Source of the DNA: Cupriavidus taiwanensis
GTDB taxonomy: Bacteria > Pseudomonadota > Gammaproteobacteria > Burkholderiales > Burkholderiaceae
Length of the DNA stretch: 64,000 bases
Assembly (NCBI RefSeq): GCF_900249755.1
Contig: NZ_LT976854.1
Location: 246,334-310,333, forward strand
Reading direction: 5' to 3'
This document shows, piece after piece, positions 44,694-52,552 of the stretch; within the stretch, counting starts at the first letter, position 1; every line of letters begins with the position of its first letter. The notes below the pieces were generated by a model. The model ran no database searches. It worked only from the letters and a program-made list of their open reading frames with translations, and was not told the origin of the DNA. The translations under genes were made by a program, and so were the position numbers.

Positions 44694-45379
44694 GGCTGCC
44701 ACTCCTTACAGCGCAGGCAGGCGCTGCGCAGGGCGCCGTTCAGCCAAGGTGATACAAGTTCGCCGCGTGCGATTTCTTCCAGGCGGGTGCGTTCGGCCGC
44801 AAGCTTTGCCTCTGCAGCGTCCAGCACGGCATCGACTTGCTCTCGCGGAATCACCACGATGCCATCAACGTCGCCGACCACCAAGTCGCCCGGGCTCACA
44901 GCCACGCCACCGGCGGAGATTTGCCTGCCGAGCGTACCGGCCAGCGCCTTGGTCGGACCGCACGGATTGCGGCCAGCCGAGAAGATCGGGAAGGTGCCGG
45001 CGGCCAGTGTGTCGGTGTCACGCGATGCAGCGTCGACCACGAAGCCTGCCAGCCTTGCCGCTTCAGCTTGCGCCACCATCAGTTCACCGAACAGTGCGCA
45101 GGTGCTATCGGCCTTGCCGTCCACCACGATAACGTCGCCGGGCTTTGCCACTGCCAGCGCCACGTGGAACATCAGGTTGTCCCCGGGACGCACTTCCACC
45201 GGGAAGGCGGGGCCAACGACCTGCATGTTGGGGTTCAGCGCCTGCACGCGGGAATCGAGCGTGCCACGACGACCGGCCACATCGCACAGGATGGCAGCCT
45301 GGAACCTCCTGGCGCGTTCAATCTGAGCGGGCGTGACACGTGGGAATTCAGCCGCAGCCTGGTAATCGAAGCTAGTCAT
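44651..45379 (-). CDS. RraA-family protein (4-hydroxy-4-methyl-2-oxoglutarate aldolase-like)
   Basis: A 242-residue protein of the RraA/HMG-aldolase fold. It shows ILCDVAGRRGTLD, VRPGDNLMFHVALAVAKPGDVIVVDG, FGELMVAQAEAARLAGFVVD then AASRD, and GDLVVGDVDGIVVIPREQV. True aldolases cleave 4-hydroxy-4-methyl-2-oxoglutarate with a divalent metal; RraA itself inhibits RNase E but is shorter. The catabolic setting, between a Bug receptor and a hydroxyacid dehydrogenase, supports aldolase or a related lyase. The last 24 residues (rich in Cys, Arg and Lys) have no family match and run into the next gene. Confidence 0.85.
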   Translation of the reverse strand: MTSFDYQAAAEFPRVTPAQIERARRFQAAILCDVAGRRGTLDSRVQALNPNMQVVGPAFPVEVRPGDNLMFHVALAVAKPGDVIVVDGKADSTCALFGELMVAQAEAARLAGFVVDAASRDTDTLAAGTFPIFSAGRNPCGPTKALAGTLGRQISAGGVAVSPGDLVVGDVDGIVVIPREQVDAVLDAAEAKLAAERTRLEEIARGELVSPWLNGALRSACLRCKEWQPCKYTRRMVATRFW

Positions 45380-45427
45380 GATGAAACCGTATGGGGTAAG
45401 GTAAATCGAGGGATGGCGGGGCCGTTG

Positions 45428-46396
45428 TTACTTGGGCATGCGGTCTGCGATGGCTTGGAGGGCCGGACGTTGCTTGGCAAGCGACGCTTCCCAGTCGGCT
45501 CCGGACAGATAGGACAGAACCGGCGCGTCGTTGCTTGCGATCTTGATGAACTCGGGGTCGGCGACGCTTTCGGCGATTGCCTTTTGCAGACGCGCGGCGA
45601 TTTCAGCGGACATCCCCCTCGGCGCAGCGAAACCGCGCTCGGACGTCATGGTCATCTTGTAACCGGCCTCCGCTGCGGTCGGAACGTTCGGCAGTGCCTT
45701 CGAGCGTTGCTCGCCGAACTGCGCTACGGCTTTCAGGCTTGCGGTGGCGCTCCGAAGTTCGGGCATTTCTGCAGCGCTGACAAAGGCATAGTCGACGTGA
45801 CCGCCCATGAGTGCCGTCTTGGATTCCGCGGTGCCTTTGAACGGCACGTCGTTGGCCTCGACCTTCGCGATAGCCTGCAGCTGGATCAATGCCAGATGCC
45901 CGTTCGTCCCGACGCCGTTGTAGCCGAAGGAGAGCGACCCGGGATCCTTCTTCAGGGCGTCGACCGTTTGGCCGAGCGTTGCGTATTTGGCGTCGCGCTT
46001 CGCGACAAGGACCGTTGGGTCATTCACAATTCGCGCCAGCAGAGTGAAATCCTCGACGTGGTATTGCGTCTTCTTTGACAGCGGCAGGAACACAAAGCCC
46101 GGAACATTGATGATGCCGAGCGTGTAGCCATCCGCTTTGGCGCGTGCGACGTATGCGTTTGCGATTTCGCCGGAAGCGCCCGGCTTGTTGATGACCACTA
46201 CGCGAGCCTTGCCACCAAGACGCTTCTGGATAAACGGTGCAAGAGAGCGAGCCATCAGGTCGGTGCCGCCGCCAGGGGCGAAGCCGACAACGACCTCGAT
46301 AGGCTGGTCGTCGGGCCAGGCCGCCTGTGCGGCGGGGGTGATGGCTGCGATGAGGCAAGCGCCTGCGAGCTTGCGAATGACGGTCAAGCATTTCAC
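45428..46396 (-). CDS. Bug-family periplasmic solute receptor
   Basis: A 322-residue exported binding protein with a signal peptide ending at TPAAQA. The mature part is typical of the Bug family: IEVVVGFAPGGGTDLMARSL, VVINKPGASGEIANAYVARA, DGYTLGIINVPGFVF and FGYNGVGTNGHLALIQLQ, then VPFKGTAES. I chose the GTG at 46396, with GGAGAC upstream; an ATG at 46423 is possible. It is the first gene of the minus-strand operon with the RraA-like and hydroxyacid dehydrogenase genes. No TctAB membrane genes are near, so it must work with a transporter encoded elsewhere. Confidence 0.91.
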   Translation of the reverse strand: MKCLTVIRKLAGACLIAAITPAAQAAWPDDQPIEVVVGFAPGGGTDLMARSLAPFIQKRLGGKARVVVINKPGASGEIANAYVARAKADGYTLGIINVPGFVFLPLSKKTQYHVEDFTLLARIVNDPTVLVAKRDAKYATLGQTVDALKKDPGSLSFGYNGVGTNGHLALIQLQAIAKVEANDVPFKGTAESKTALMGGHVDYAFVSAAEMPELRSATASLKAVAQFGEQRSKALPNVPTAAEAGYKMTMTSERGFAAPRGMSAEIAARLQKAIAESVADPEFIKIASNDAPVLSYLSGADWEASLAKQRPALQAIADRMPK

Positions 46397-46473
46397 GTGT
46401 CGTCTCCGAATGTTCTGTGTCATTGCTGTGGACACATCATGGGGCAACACTTCTATGCTGAAAAGCGATTTAA

Positions 46474-46493
46474 TCGAATGGGTTGTTATTCGA
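46474..46493. promoter_or_regulatory. 20-bp dyad upstream of the Bug/RraA operon
   Basis: TCGAAT-N8-ATTCGA is a perfect inverted repeat at 46474-46493, about 80 bp upstream of the receptor start (46396) and between it and the LysR gene. It is a good candidate LysR-type operator, in an AT-rich spacer. Confidence 0.55.
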
Positions 46494-46561
46494 AAATGGA
46501 AAGACTCGGGTAATCACCAGGCGACATTCCGCTACCGAAGCGAACTATGAGCCTCTTGGAG

Positions 46562-47464
46562 CTAGTTCCGGGTCATAGGACCGATCGAATAGTTCACAGC
46601 CTCGCGTACGTATTCCCGAAGCCTGAGAACCAGGTTGCGATTGTCGTCGCGTCGCCACAAGAAGCAGTAGTCGAGCGTCGGCAGAGGCGGTTCGCTCGAC
46701 AGTTCGCGCAATGATCCTCGCTGCACCCACATGTGCATGTAGTCGGCCGGCAGGAAGCTGATGCCTACCCCGGCCGCTGTCAGCCCGGTGATTGCCATCA
46801 GGCTGTTGCAGGCGAGGATGCGCTGGACCTGCAATCCTTGTGCGGCCGCCCACTTGTCAAACGCGCGCGTCAGGCCAGAATCCTCCGTCATCGTAATCAC
46901 GGGGTGCCGCTCGAAGTCCTCGGGACGCAGGACACGGTTGCTGCCCACCCGGGAAGGCGATGCCATCCAGGCAAACCGGACCTCGCTCATGACCTCGGCC
47001 TGCAACTCGCTATCGTGTGATGGTCCCGGGGCCACCGCGAAATCCAGCTCTCCTCGCGCTACGCGGCGTTCCAGTTGCCGCGCAAGATCGACGTAAGGGC
47101 GAAGCACCAGGTTCGGGTGCGATTCTCGTAGCGTGGCCACGAACGTTGGCAACCAGGTCAATGCGCCAAGTTCGCTGATGCCAAACTTGCAGACCCCATG
47201 CAGACCTTCGGTCGCTGCGACCAGCCCTTTGACGCTGTCACTCAGCGAGAGCATCTGATTTGCCAACGGCACCATGCGCTGGCCCAGGTCGGTCAGGACC
47301 GCTCGCTGGCTTGAACGGTCGAAAAGCGTTCCCCCGATGGATGCCTCGAGTTCAGCAATCCGCTTCGATAGCGATGACTGCGTAACGTGAAGACGATCCG
47401 CCGCAATGGCGAAGCTGCCCAGCTTTGCCGCCCAATAGAACGCTTCGAGTTGCTTTAGGGTCAT
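46562..47464 (-). CDS. LysR-family transcriptional regulator
   Basis: A 300-residue regulator with a standard winged helix (MTLKQLEAFYWAAKLGSFAI, AADRLHVTQSSLSKRIAELE and LFDRSSQRAVLTDLGQRM) and a type 2 periplasmic-binding effector domain starting near residue 89 (CKFGISELGALTWLPTFVAT). The start could also be an ATG at 47485; 47464 matches the family N terminus. It lies just upstream of, and on the same strand as, the Bug/RraA/dehydrogenase operon. It probably controls that operon through the dyad at 46474-46493. Confidence 0.9.
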   Translation of the reverse strand: MTLKQLEAFYWAAKLGSFAIAADRLHVTQSSLSKRIAELEASIGGTLFDRSSQRAVLTDLGQRMVPLANQMLSLSDSVKGLVAATEGLHGVCKFGISELGALTWLPTFVATLRESHPNLVLRPYVDLARQLERRVARGELDFAVAPGPSHDSELQAEVMSEVRFAWMASPSRVGSNRVLRPEDFERHPVITMTEDSGLTRAFDKWAAAQGLQVQRILACNSLMAITGLTAAGVGISFLPADYMHMWVQRGSLRELSSEPPLPTLDYCFLWRRDDNRNLVLRLREYVREAVNYSIGPMTRN

Positions 47465-47609
47465 GACATTGAGTGACTGTCCCATCCTTCCGCATGCTTG
47501 CGGCCCGGATAGATTGTACGACCCGTTGGAATCGCGGGTGCCGAGGCAACAACACGCCGAGTGGACTCGGTCGTCCCGGGTGAAGAGATGCTTGTTAAAG
47601 GCCCAACCC

Positions 47610-48494
47610 CTACGCCAACCGCAAATCCCACAACACATCCAGCACATGCTGCGTGGAACGCTCGACGTACCCCGCACGATGCGCAATACCGAGCCGTCGC
47701 CACAACGCCGGCCGCAGCGGCCGCATGACAATGCGACTATCGGGCGATGGCGTAGTGGCCTCATGGGGCAACAGCGCTGCGCCGTAACCTGCCGCTACCA
47801 GGCTCTTGATCGCGTCGTTGTAGTTGAGCTGAATGCGCGGCACCGGATGGTGCCCTGCGGCCGCGAACCACTCCGCAGTCAGACGTGACAGACGTGTGGT
47901 CGCGTCATTGAGGATGAGCGGCTGGCCGGCGAGCCATTCCGGGGTAACGCGGGCCGGACTCCGCCAATGCGCCGGCACAAAGGCCATCACAGGGTCGCGG
48001 CGCCAGGGCTTGATCACCAGTCCGGCGACCGGGGGCTGAGGCAGCGCGACCACGCCGACATCCAGCGTTCCATCCACCAGCCGGGACAGGGTTTCTTCCG
48101 AAGTATGCACGGCAATCTGGATGTCGATGGCGGGATGTTGCTGGCGCAGGGCCTCGAGCGCTTGCGGCAGCAGGTGCGCGATCACGCCCGTGGACGCGCC
48201 AAGGCGCGCACGCCCTTCGAGCCCGTCTACCTGGCGTTGAATATCGTCCAATGCCTGCTCCGCGTCGGCCAGCAGCCGGCGCGCGCGCTCCACCAGTACT
48301 TCGCCGATTGACGTCGGTCCCACATGTCCGCGCTTGCGTGACAGCAGTGGAGCGCCGATGCGGTCTTCAAGCTCGGCGATATGAAGGCTGACCGTCGGCG
48401 GCGCCAGGTGCAAGGCACGCGCCGCATCGGCAAATGAACCACGGTCGGTAACGGCGACCAGGGTGCGCAGGCGGTCCAGGCTGATCTCTCGCAT
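47610..48494 (-). CDS. LysR-family transcriptional regulator
   Basis: A 294-residue regulator with MREISLDRLRTLVAVTDRGS, ARALHLAPPTVSLHIAELED and the effector domain from RLGASTGVIAHLLPQALEAL. It is divergent from the argC-like gene at 48624, across a perfect LysR box at 48507-48523. A diverged copy of its last 86 codons or so lies at 61713-61971 in this window, so part of this gene has been duplicated or shares a recent origin with an element there. Confidence 0.93.
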   Translation of the reverse strand: MREISLDRLRTLVAVTDRGSFADAARALHLAPPTVSLHIAELEDRIGAPLLSRKRGHVGPTSIGEVLVERARRLLADAEQALDDIQRQVDGLEGRARLGASTGVIAHLLPQALEALRQQHPAIDIQIAVHTSEETLSRLVDGTLDVGVVALPQPPVAGLVIKPWRRDPVMAFVPAHWRSPARVTPEWLAGQPLILNDATTRLSRLTAEWFAAAGHHPVPRIQLNYNDAIKSLVAAGYGAALLPHEATTPSPDSRIVMRPLRPALWRRLGIAHRAGYVERSTQHVLDVLWDLRLA

Positions 48495-48506
48495 GACGAA
48501 GTCCAG

Positions 48507-48542
48507 ATTCAGAAAAGCTGAATGTTTTCGTTATGAAATTCA
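48507..48542. promoter_or_regulatory. LysR box between the LysR gene and the argC-like gene
   Basis: ATTCAG-N5-CTGAAT (48507-48523) is a perfect dyad of the T-N11-A type that LysR proteins use for self-regulation and activation. A second, shorter set of TGAA/TTCA half-sites (TGAAATTCA) lies at 48534-48542, as expected for an activation-binding site next to the argC promoter. Confidence 0.72.
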
Positions 48543-48623
48543 ACTTTGTCTATTCTAGACGTCCGCGCAACATAGGGGCTCGTCTTATCTGTTCAACCCC
48601 ACAGTCAGCGGAGTCATTCACGT

Positions 48624-49553
48624 ATGAGCTCTCCCATCGTTTTCATCGACGGCGACCAGGGCACCACCGGTTTGCTGATCCACGAACGGCTGCGTAACCG
48701 GACCGACATCAGGCTGATGACGCTCGCCGCAGCGGAGCGCAAAGACTTGCGGCGTCGCGCGCAAGCCATCAACGCCTGCGACATCGCCATCCTCTGCTTG
48801 CCGGACGCCGCCGCGCGCGAGGCCGTGGGCGCCATCGTCAATCCTGCCGTCCGGGTGATCGACGCCAGCTCCGCCCACCGTACACAGCCGGACTGGACCT
48901 ACGGATTCCCGGAGATGGCGCCGGGCCAGGCTGAGCGCATTGCCAACGCACGCCGGGTCACCAACCCCGGTTGCTATCCGACCGGTGCGATCGGCCTGCT
49001 GCGTCCATTGGTGCACGCCGGGCTCATACCGGACCATTACCCGATCAGCATTCATGCGGTATCCGGCTACTCCGGACGCGGACGCGCCGGCGTGGAGGAA
49101 TATGAGGGGGCGGCAGCTGACAAAGCGCCGTCATACCAGGTCTATGGCCTGGAACTCGCGCACAAGCATGTGCCGGAGATCCGGCAGCACGCCGGGCTCG
49201 CGCAGCCTCCCATTTTTGTCCCTGCATACGGAGCGTTCCGCCAGGGCATCGTGCTGACGGTGCCGCTGTCGTTGCAGTTGCTGGCACCCGGCGTGGATGG
49301 CGCCACGTTGCACGCCTGCCTCACGCGCCACTATGCCGAGGCAACTCACGTACGCGTCTTGCCGCTGCACGAATCGGGCGCCCTGAAACACCTGGATCCG
49401 CAAGCGCTGAACGGTACGAATGACATGCACTTGAGCGTATTTCCGAGCACGGAACACGGGCACGTCCTGCTATCCGCCGTTTTCGATAATCTTGGCAAGG
49501 GCGCGTCCGGGGCGGCGGTGCAGAACCTGAACCTTATGCTTGCGCGGCAATAG
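48624..49553 (+). CDS. argC: N-acetyl-gamma-glutamyl-phosphate reductase, type 2
   Basis: A 309-residue NADP-dependent reductase of the semialdehyde dehydrogenase family, short type-2 form. It has [37 protein letters not shown], the catalytic Cys in [17 protein letters not shown], the catalytic His region [13 protein letters not shown] and NDMHLSVF. In arginine synthesis it reduces N-acetylglutamyl phosphate. No other arg genes are nearby, and the gene is divergent from a LysR regulator and followed by a hydroxyaspartate/threonine dehydratase, so a catabolic or alternative role is possible. Confidence 0.88.
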   Translation: MSSPIVFIDGDQGTTGLLIHERLRNRTDIRLMTLAAAERKDLRRRAQAINACDIAILCLPDAAAREAVGAIVNPAVRVIDASSAHRTQPDWTYGFPEMAPGQAERIANARRVTNPGCYPTGAIGLLRPLVHAGLIPDHYPISIHAVSGYSGRGRAGVEEYEGAAADKAPSYQVYGLELAHKHVPEIRQHAGLAQPPIFVPAYGAFRQGIVLTVPLSLQLLAPGVDGATLHACLTRHYAEATHVRVLPLHESGALKHLDPQALNGTNDMHLSVFPSTEHGHVLLSAVFDNLGKGASGAAVQNLNLMLARQ

Positions 49554-49793
49554 CGGCCGTCTTCGTGCTGGCCGACAAGCGATGCCCGCCGAGATAGCGG
49601 TTCGGCGATGCTCCAGCCACAGTATCGCTTGCTGCTCAGTCCAAATCGAGTGCATGATGCCACCTGTCAACGCGGACCTGGCGTGGCACCACGATCCCTT
49701 CGTCGCACGATTTCCCTACGAATCGCAGTGGCCGGCGGCAGGGGTACGCTTGCCGCCTGGCCCTGGTAACTCTTATCGACGATCGGATTTCCC

Positions 49794-50762
49794 ATGACGA
49801 ACCTTACCCTGCCCACTTTTGCCGACGTGGAGGCTGCGGCCGCGCGTCTTTCCGGCTTTGCAAACCGCACGCCGGTCAACACCTCGCGCACCTTGAACGA
49901 GATCATCGGCGCGGAGGTTTTCTTCAAGTGCGAGAATTTTCAGCGCATGGGCGCCTTCAAGTTCCGTGGCGCCTTCAATGCGCTGTCGAAATTTTCGCCC
50001 GAGCAGCGCCGCGCGGGTGTGGTGGCGTTTTCGTCCGGCAATCATGCGCAGGGAATTGCGCTGTCGGCAAAGCTGCTTGGCATGCCCGCCACCATCGTGA
50101 TGCCGCACGACGCACCCGCCGCCAAGGTGGCGGCAACGAAGGGCTACGGTGCCACCGTCGTGCACTACGATCGCTACACCGAGGACCGCGAGGCGATCGG
50201 CCGCAAGCTGGCGCAAGCGCAAGGCCTGACGCTGATACCGCCCTACGACCATCCCGATGTCCTGGCCGGGCAGGGCACGGTGGCCAAGGAACTGTTCGAG
50301 GAAGTGGGCCCGCTCGATGCGCTGTTCGCACCGCTGGGCGGCGGCGGCCTGCTGTCAGGCACGGCCCTGTCGACGCGCGCGCTGGCGCCGGCGTGCCAGC
50401 TCTACGGGGTGGAACCGGAGGCCGGCAACGATGGCCAGCAGTCGTTTCGCAGCGGTGAAATCGTCCATATCGACACGCCCAGGACCATCGCCGACGGCGC
50501 GCAGACCCCGCATCTCGGCCACTACACCTTCGCCATCATCAAGCGCGATGTCGACGATATCGTGACGGCGACGGACGCGGAACTGGTCGAAGCCATGAAG
50601 TTCTTTGCGACGCGCATGAAGATGATCGTGGAGCCTACAGGCTGCCTGGGACTGGCCGCGGCCCTGAACATGAAGGACGCCCTCAAGGGCAAGCGCGTCG
50701 GCATTGTCATCAGTGGCGGCAACATCGATCTGGAGCAATTCTGCGCTCTGGTGTCCGCGTAG
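49794..50762 (+). CDS. threo-3-hydroxyaspartate ammonia-lyase/threonine dehydratase
   Basis: A 322-residue PLP enzyme of fold type II. The cofactor Lys is K56 in RMGAFKFRGAFNAL, the phosphate-binding loop is APLGGGGLLSGTALS, and the asparagine/serine region is FSSGNHAQGIALSAKLL. It lacks the ACT regulatory domain of biosynthetic threonine deaminase. The closest well-known relatives are serine racemase and L-threo-3-hydroxyaspartate dehydratase, which form oxaloacetate and ammonia. It lies 240 nt after the argC-like gene, and a strong terminator follows at 50777. Confidence 0.87.
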   Translation: MTNLTLPTFADVEAAAARLSGFANRTPVNTSRTLNEIIGAEVFFKCENFQRMGAFKFRGAFNALSKFSPEQRRAGVVAFSSGNHAQGIALSAKLLGMPATIVMPHDAPAAKVAATKGYGATVVHYDRYTEDREAIGRKLAQAQGLTLIPPYDHPDVLAGQGTVAKELFEEVGPLDALFAPLGGGGLLSGTALSTRALAPACQLYGVEPEAGNDGQQSFRSGEIVHIDTPRTIADGAQTPHLGHYTFAIIKRDVDDIVTATDAELVEAMKFFATRMKMIVEPTGCLGLAAALNMKDALKGKRVGIVISGGNIDLEQFCALVSA

Positions 50763-50776
50763 TCGGTTTCCCTTGG

Positions 50777-50807
50777 TGCCGGCCATCGACGATGGCCGGC
50801 ATTTTTT
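50777..50807 (+). terminator. Rho-independent terminator after the dehydratase
   Basis: A perfect 11-base stem TGCCGGCCATC / GATGGCCGGCA (50777-50787 with 50791-50801), a 3-nt loop and six Ts. This is the strongest terminator in the window. Confidence 0.95.
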
Positions 50808-51013
50808 CCCGGTGATCGGGTCCGTGGCGGCGACTGGTTCCGCGCGACGCGGCGCATCGCCCGCAGCGTTTCATTCCGGACACATACCTGGGTCATCCTT
50901 CGAGCCGATTTTCCATTCCATTTCCGCCAACTAGATTGGGTTCATCGATGGCGCCTTCGCTGCCGTCGACCGTTACGGCCTTTACGACCGCAGAGTCCGA
51001 GGAAGGGGAGCCC

Positions 51014-52294
51014 ATGAAAAACGCCCACATCAGAATGGCCGCCGTGCCATTCGCCTGCCTTGTCATCACGCTCGCCGGCTGCGGCGGCGGCGGAGGGGGC
51101 GAACCGGCCTCTACCAGCGCCAGCGCCGGCCCGGGCACTTCGCCGGGCACTTCGCCGGGCACGTCGACAGGCACGTCGACAGGCACGTCGACAGGCACAC
51201 CCACCGCTCCGTCATCACCCGCGCCGGCTGCGGCGACCAGCAGTGCCATGCTGTCCGGCACCACCGATCCAAGGCCGGAGATCGGCGAGGACGGCGACTA
51301 CTACCTGAACACCGTGACGTGGATGATGTTCGGTCCCAAGGCCAATGGCGCGTGGCCCGCCGGGGTTTCGCTGGCGGGTCCGGGCGGCAATACCGGTGCG
51401 GCGGGGAACACCATCCTGTCCGGCTCGGTCGATCCGACCGACAGCGTCGGCAACAACGGCGATTACTACATCAACACCTCGACCTCGACGCTGTTCGGCC
51501 CCAAGGCCAACGGCACGTGGCCGGCGGGCGTGCCGCTCGGCAGCGCCACCGGCACGCCGCCGCCCAGCGGCGGCACGGTGCTGTCGGGAACCGGCGCGCC
51601 GGATAACGGCCTCGGCAGCAACGGCGACTACTACCTCGACACCAGCACCTGGACGCTGTACGGGCCGAAGGCCGACGGCGTATGGCCGGCAGGCGTCTCG
51701 CTGGTCAGCCAGCCGGGCGGCGGTACCGGTGGCACCGGCGGCACCACGGTTGGCAACGGCGGCCACGTGCTGTACGGCAGCGGCGCACCGACCGACGACA
51801 TCGGCGTGAACGGCGACTTCTATTTCGACACCACCACGTGGACCATGTACGGGCCCAAGCAGGACGGCAAGTGGCCGACGACGGGCGTGACCATGGCCAG
51901 CGGCACCGTCTACAACGGCAACTTCAACGTGCCGGATTCGCTCAGCCGCGGCCGCTATGCCATGACCGGCGCCGGCGGCGCGGTACCGTTGCCGTCGGAC
52001 TTCGGTGTCGTGATTCCCTACGACTGCACGCGCGTCACGCTGACGGCAAGCACGCTGGGCAAGGTGCAGGGCACGCTCGACATCTCGGTGCACAAGGTGA
52101 CCGGCTCCGGGGCGTCCGTGATGCTGGCACCGGTCAACGCCCTGAGCTGCAAGATCACCAACGGCCAGCAGCACTGCAGCGAGGCCGTGCCGGTCGGGAC
52201 GATCACCCATGGCGACAAGCTGCAGGTACAGGTCGACAACAACCAGGCCACCGACTGGGGCGGCCTTGCGGTGAACCTTGCCTGCGTCAAGTAG
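51014..52294 (+). CDS. lipoprotein with four GDYY...GPK repeats
   Basis: A 426-residue lipoprotein with lipobox ITLAGC followed by a Gly run and a low-complexity (P/T)GTS linker. Four repeats follow, each about 30 residues, of the form NGDYYLDTSTWTLYGPK then about ten residues ending WPAGVSL, encoded near 51291, 51449, 51611 and 51797. Glycine/threonine-rich spacers separate them. A C-terminal domain (about 120 residues) has four Cys and no family I recognise. The GDYY-GPK repeat is familiar from phage tail fibres and collagen-like surface proteins, so a cell-surface role is likely. RBS GGGGAG sets the start; earlier frame residues do not fit. Confidence 0.75.
   Translation: MKNAHIRMAAVPFACLVITLAGCGGGGGGEPASTSASAGPGTSPGTSPGTSTGTSTGTSTGTPTAPSSPAPAAATSSAMLSGTTDPRPEIGEDGDYYLNTVTWMMFGPKANGAWPAGVSLAGPGGNTGAAGNTILSGSVDPTDSVGNNGDYYINTSTSTLFGPKANGTWPAGVPLGSATGTPPPSGGTVLSGTGAPDNGLGSNGDYYLDTSTWTLYGPKADGVWPAGVSLVSQPGGGTGGTGGTTVGNGGHVLYGSGAPTDDIGVNGDFYFDTTTWTMYGPKQDGKWPTTGVTMASGTVYNGNFNVPDSLSRGRYAMTGAGGAVPLPSDFGVVIPYDCTRVTLTASTLGKVQGTLDISVHKVTGSGASVMLAPVNALSCKITNGQQHCSEAVPVGTITHGDKLQVQVDNNQATDWGGLAVNLACVK
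51131..51202 (+). repeat. 12-bp tandem repeat inside the lipoprotein gene
   Basis: Six head-to-tail 12-base units, (C/A)C(G/A)GGCAC(T/G)TCG-like, encode the (P/T)GTS linker. Units 1-3 start CCGGGC and units 4-6 start ACAGGC. The repeat could change in number without shifting the frame. Confidence 0.88.
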
Positions 52295-52302
52295 GCGGAA
52301 CG

Positions 52303-52328
52303 GCGGCGGGGGCACGAGCTCCCGCCGC
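52303..52328 (+). terminator. hairpin after the repeat lipoprotein gene
   Basis: GCGGCGGG / CCCGCCGC, eight base pairs, with a 10-nt loop, just after the stop at 52294. There is no T run. It separates the lipoprotein from the next transcription unit. Confidence 0.55.
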
Positions 52329-52355
52329 ATCTCTTGCGCAAATGACGGGCGGGCA

Positions 52356-52415
52356 GCGAAGCGCGCTTCGCCTGATCGCGCACCCCCGGCCGGCCCCGCG
52401 CGAAGCGCGATTCGC
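52356..52415 (+). promoter_or_regulatory. two 16-bp palindromes, candidate enhancer sites for the sigma-54 activator
   Basis: GCGAAGCGCGCTTCGC (52356-52371) is a perfect palindrome and GCGAAGCGCGATTCGC (52400-52415) is the same with one change. Their centres are 44 bp apart, near -141 and -97 from the predicted start site. That is the usual location of enhancer sites bound by sigma-54 activators. They could instead be a repeat family; a similar 17-nt form is at 20232-20247. Confidence 0.6.
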
Positions 52416-52478
52416 CGCCGGCCCCGGGGCGTTTCCCAATATCTCGCCTTTTCAGGGACTTAGACGTTGTGCGTAGGC

Positions 52479-52494
52479 TGGCACGGCGCGTGCA
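52479..52494 (+). promoter_or_regulatory. sigma-54 (-24/-12) promoter of the six-gene cassette
   Basis: TGGCACG-N4-GTGCA, with the invariant GG at 52480-52481 and GC at 52492-52493 spaced by exactly 10 bases. It departs from the TGGCACG-N4-TTGCA consensus at one position. Transcription would begin near 52505, about 48 nt before the first ATG at 52553. A sigma-54 activator gene lies at the far end of the cassette. Confidence 0.75.
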
Positions 52495-52552
52495 CAAGAT
52501 GGGCACGCGAGTTCCGCTGCGGCTCGCCAACCTAACCTGAAAGGAGCTGCAA

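Noticed and set aside
50936..51013. Longer start for the repeat lipoprotein
   Set aside because: A start at 50936 would place 26 extra residues before the lipoprotein signal. The ATG at 51014 has a good ribosome binding site and gives a normal signal peptide.
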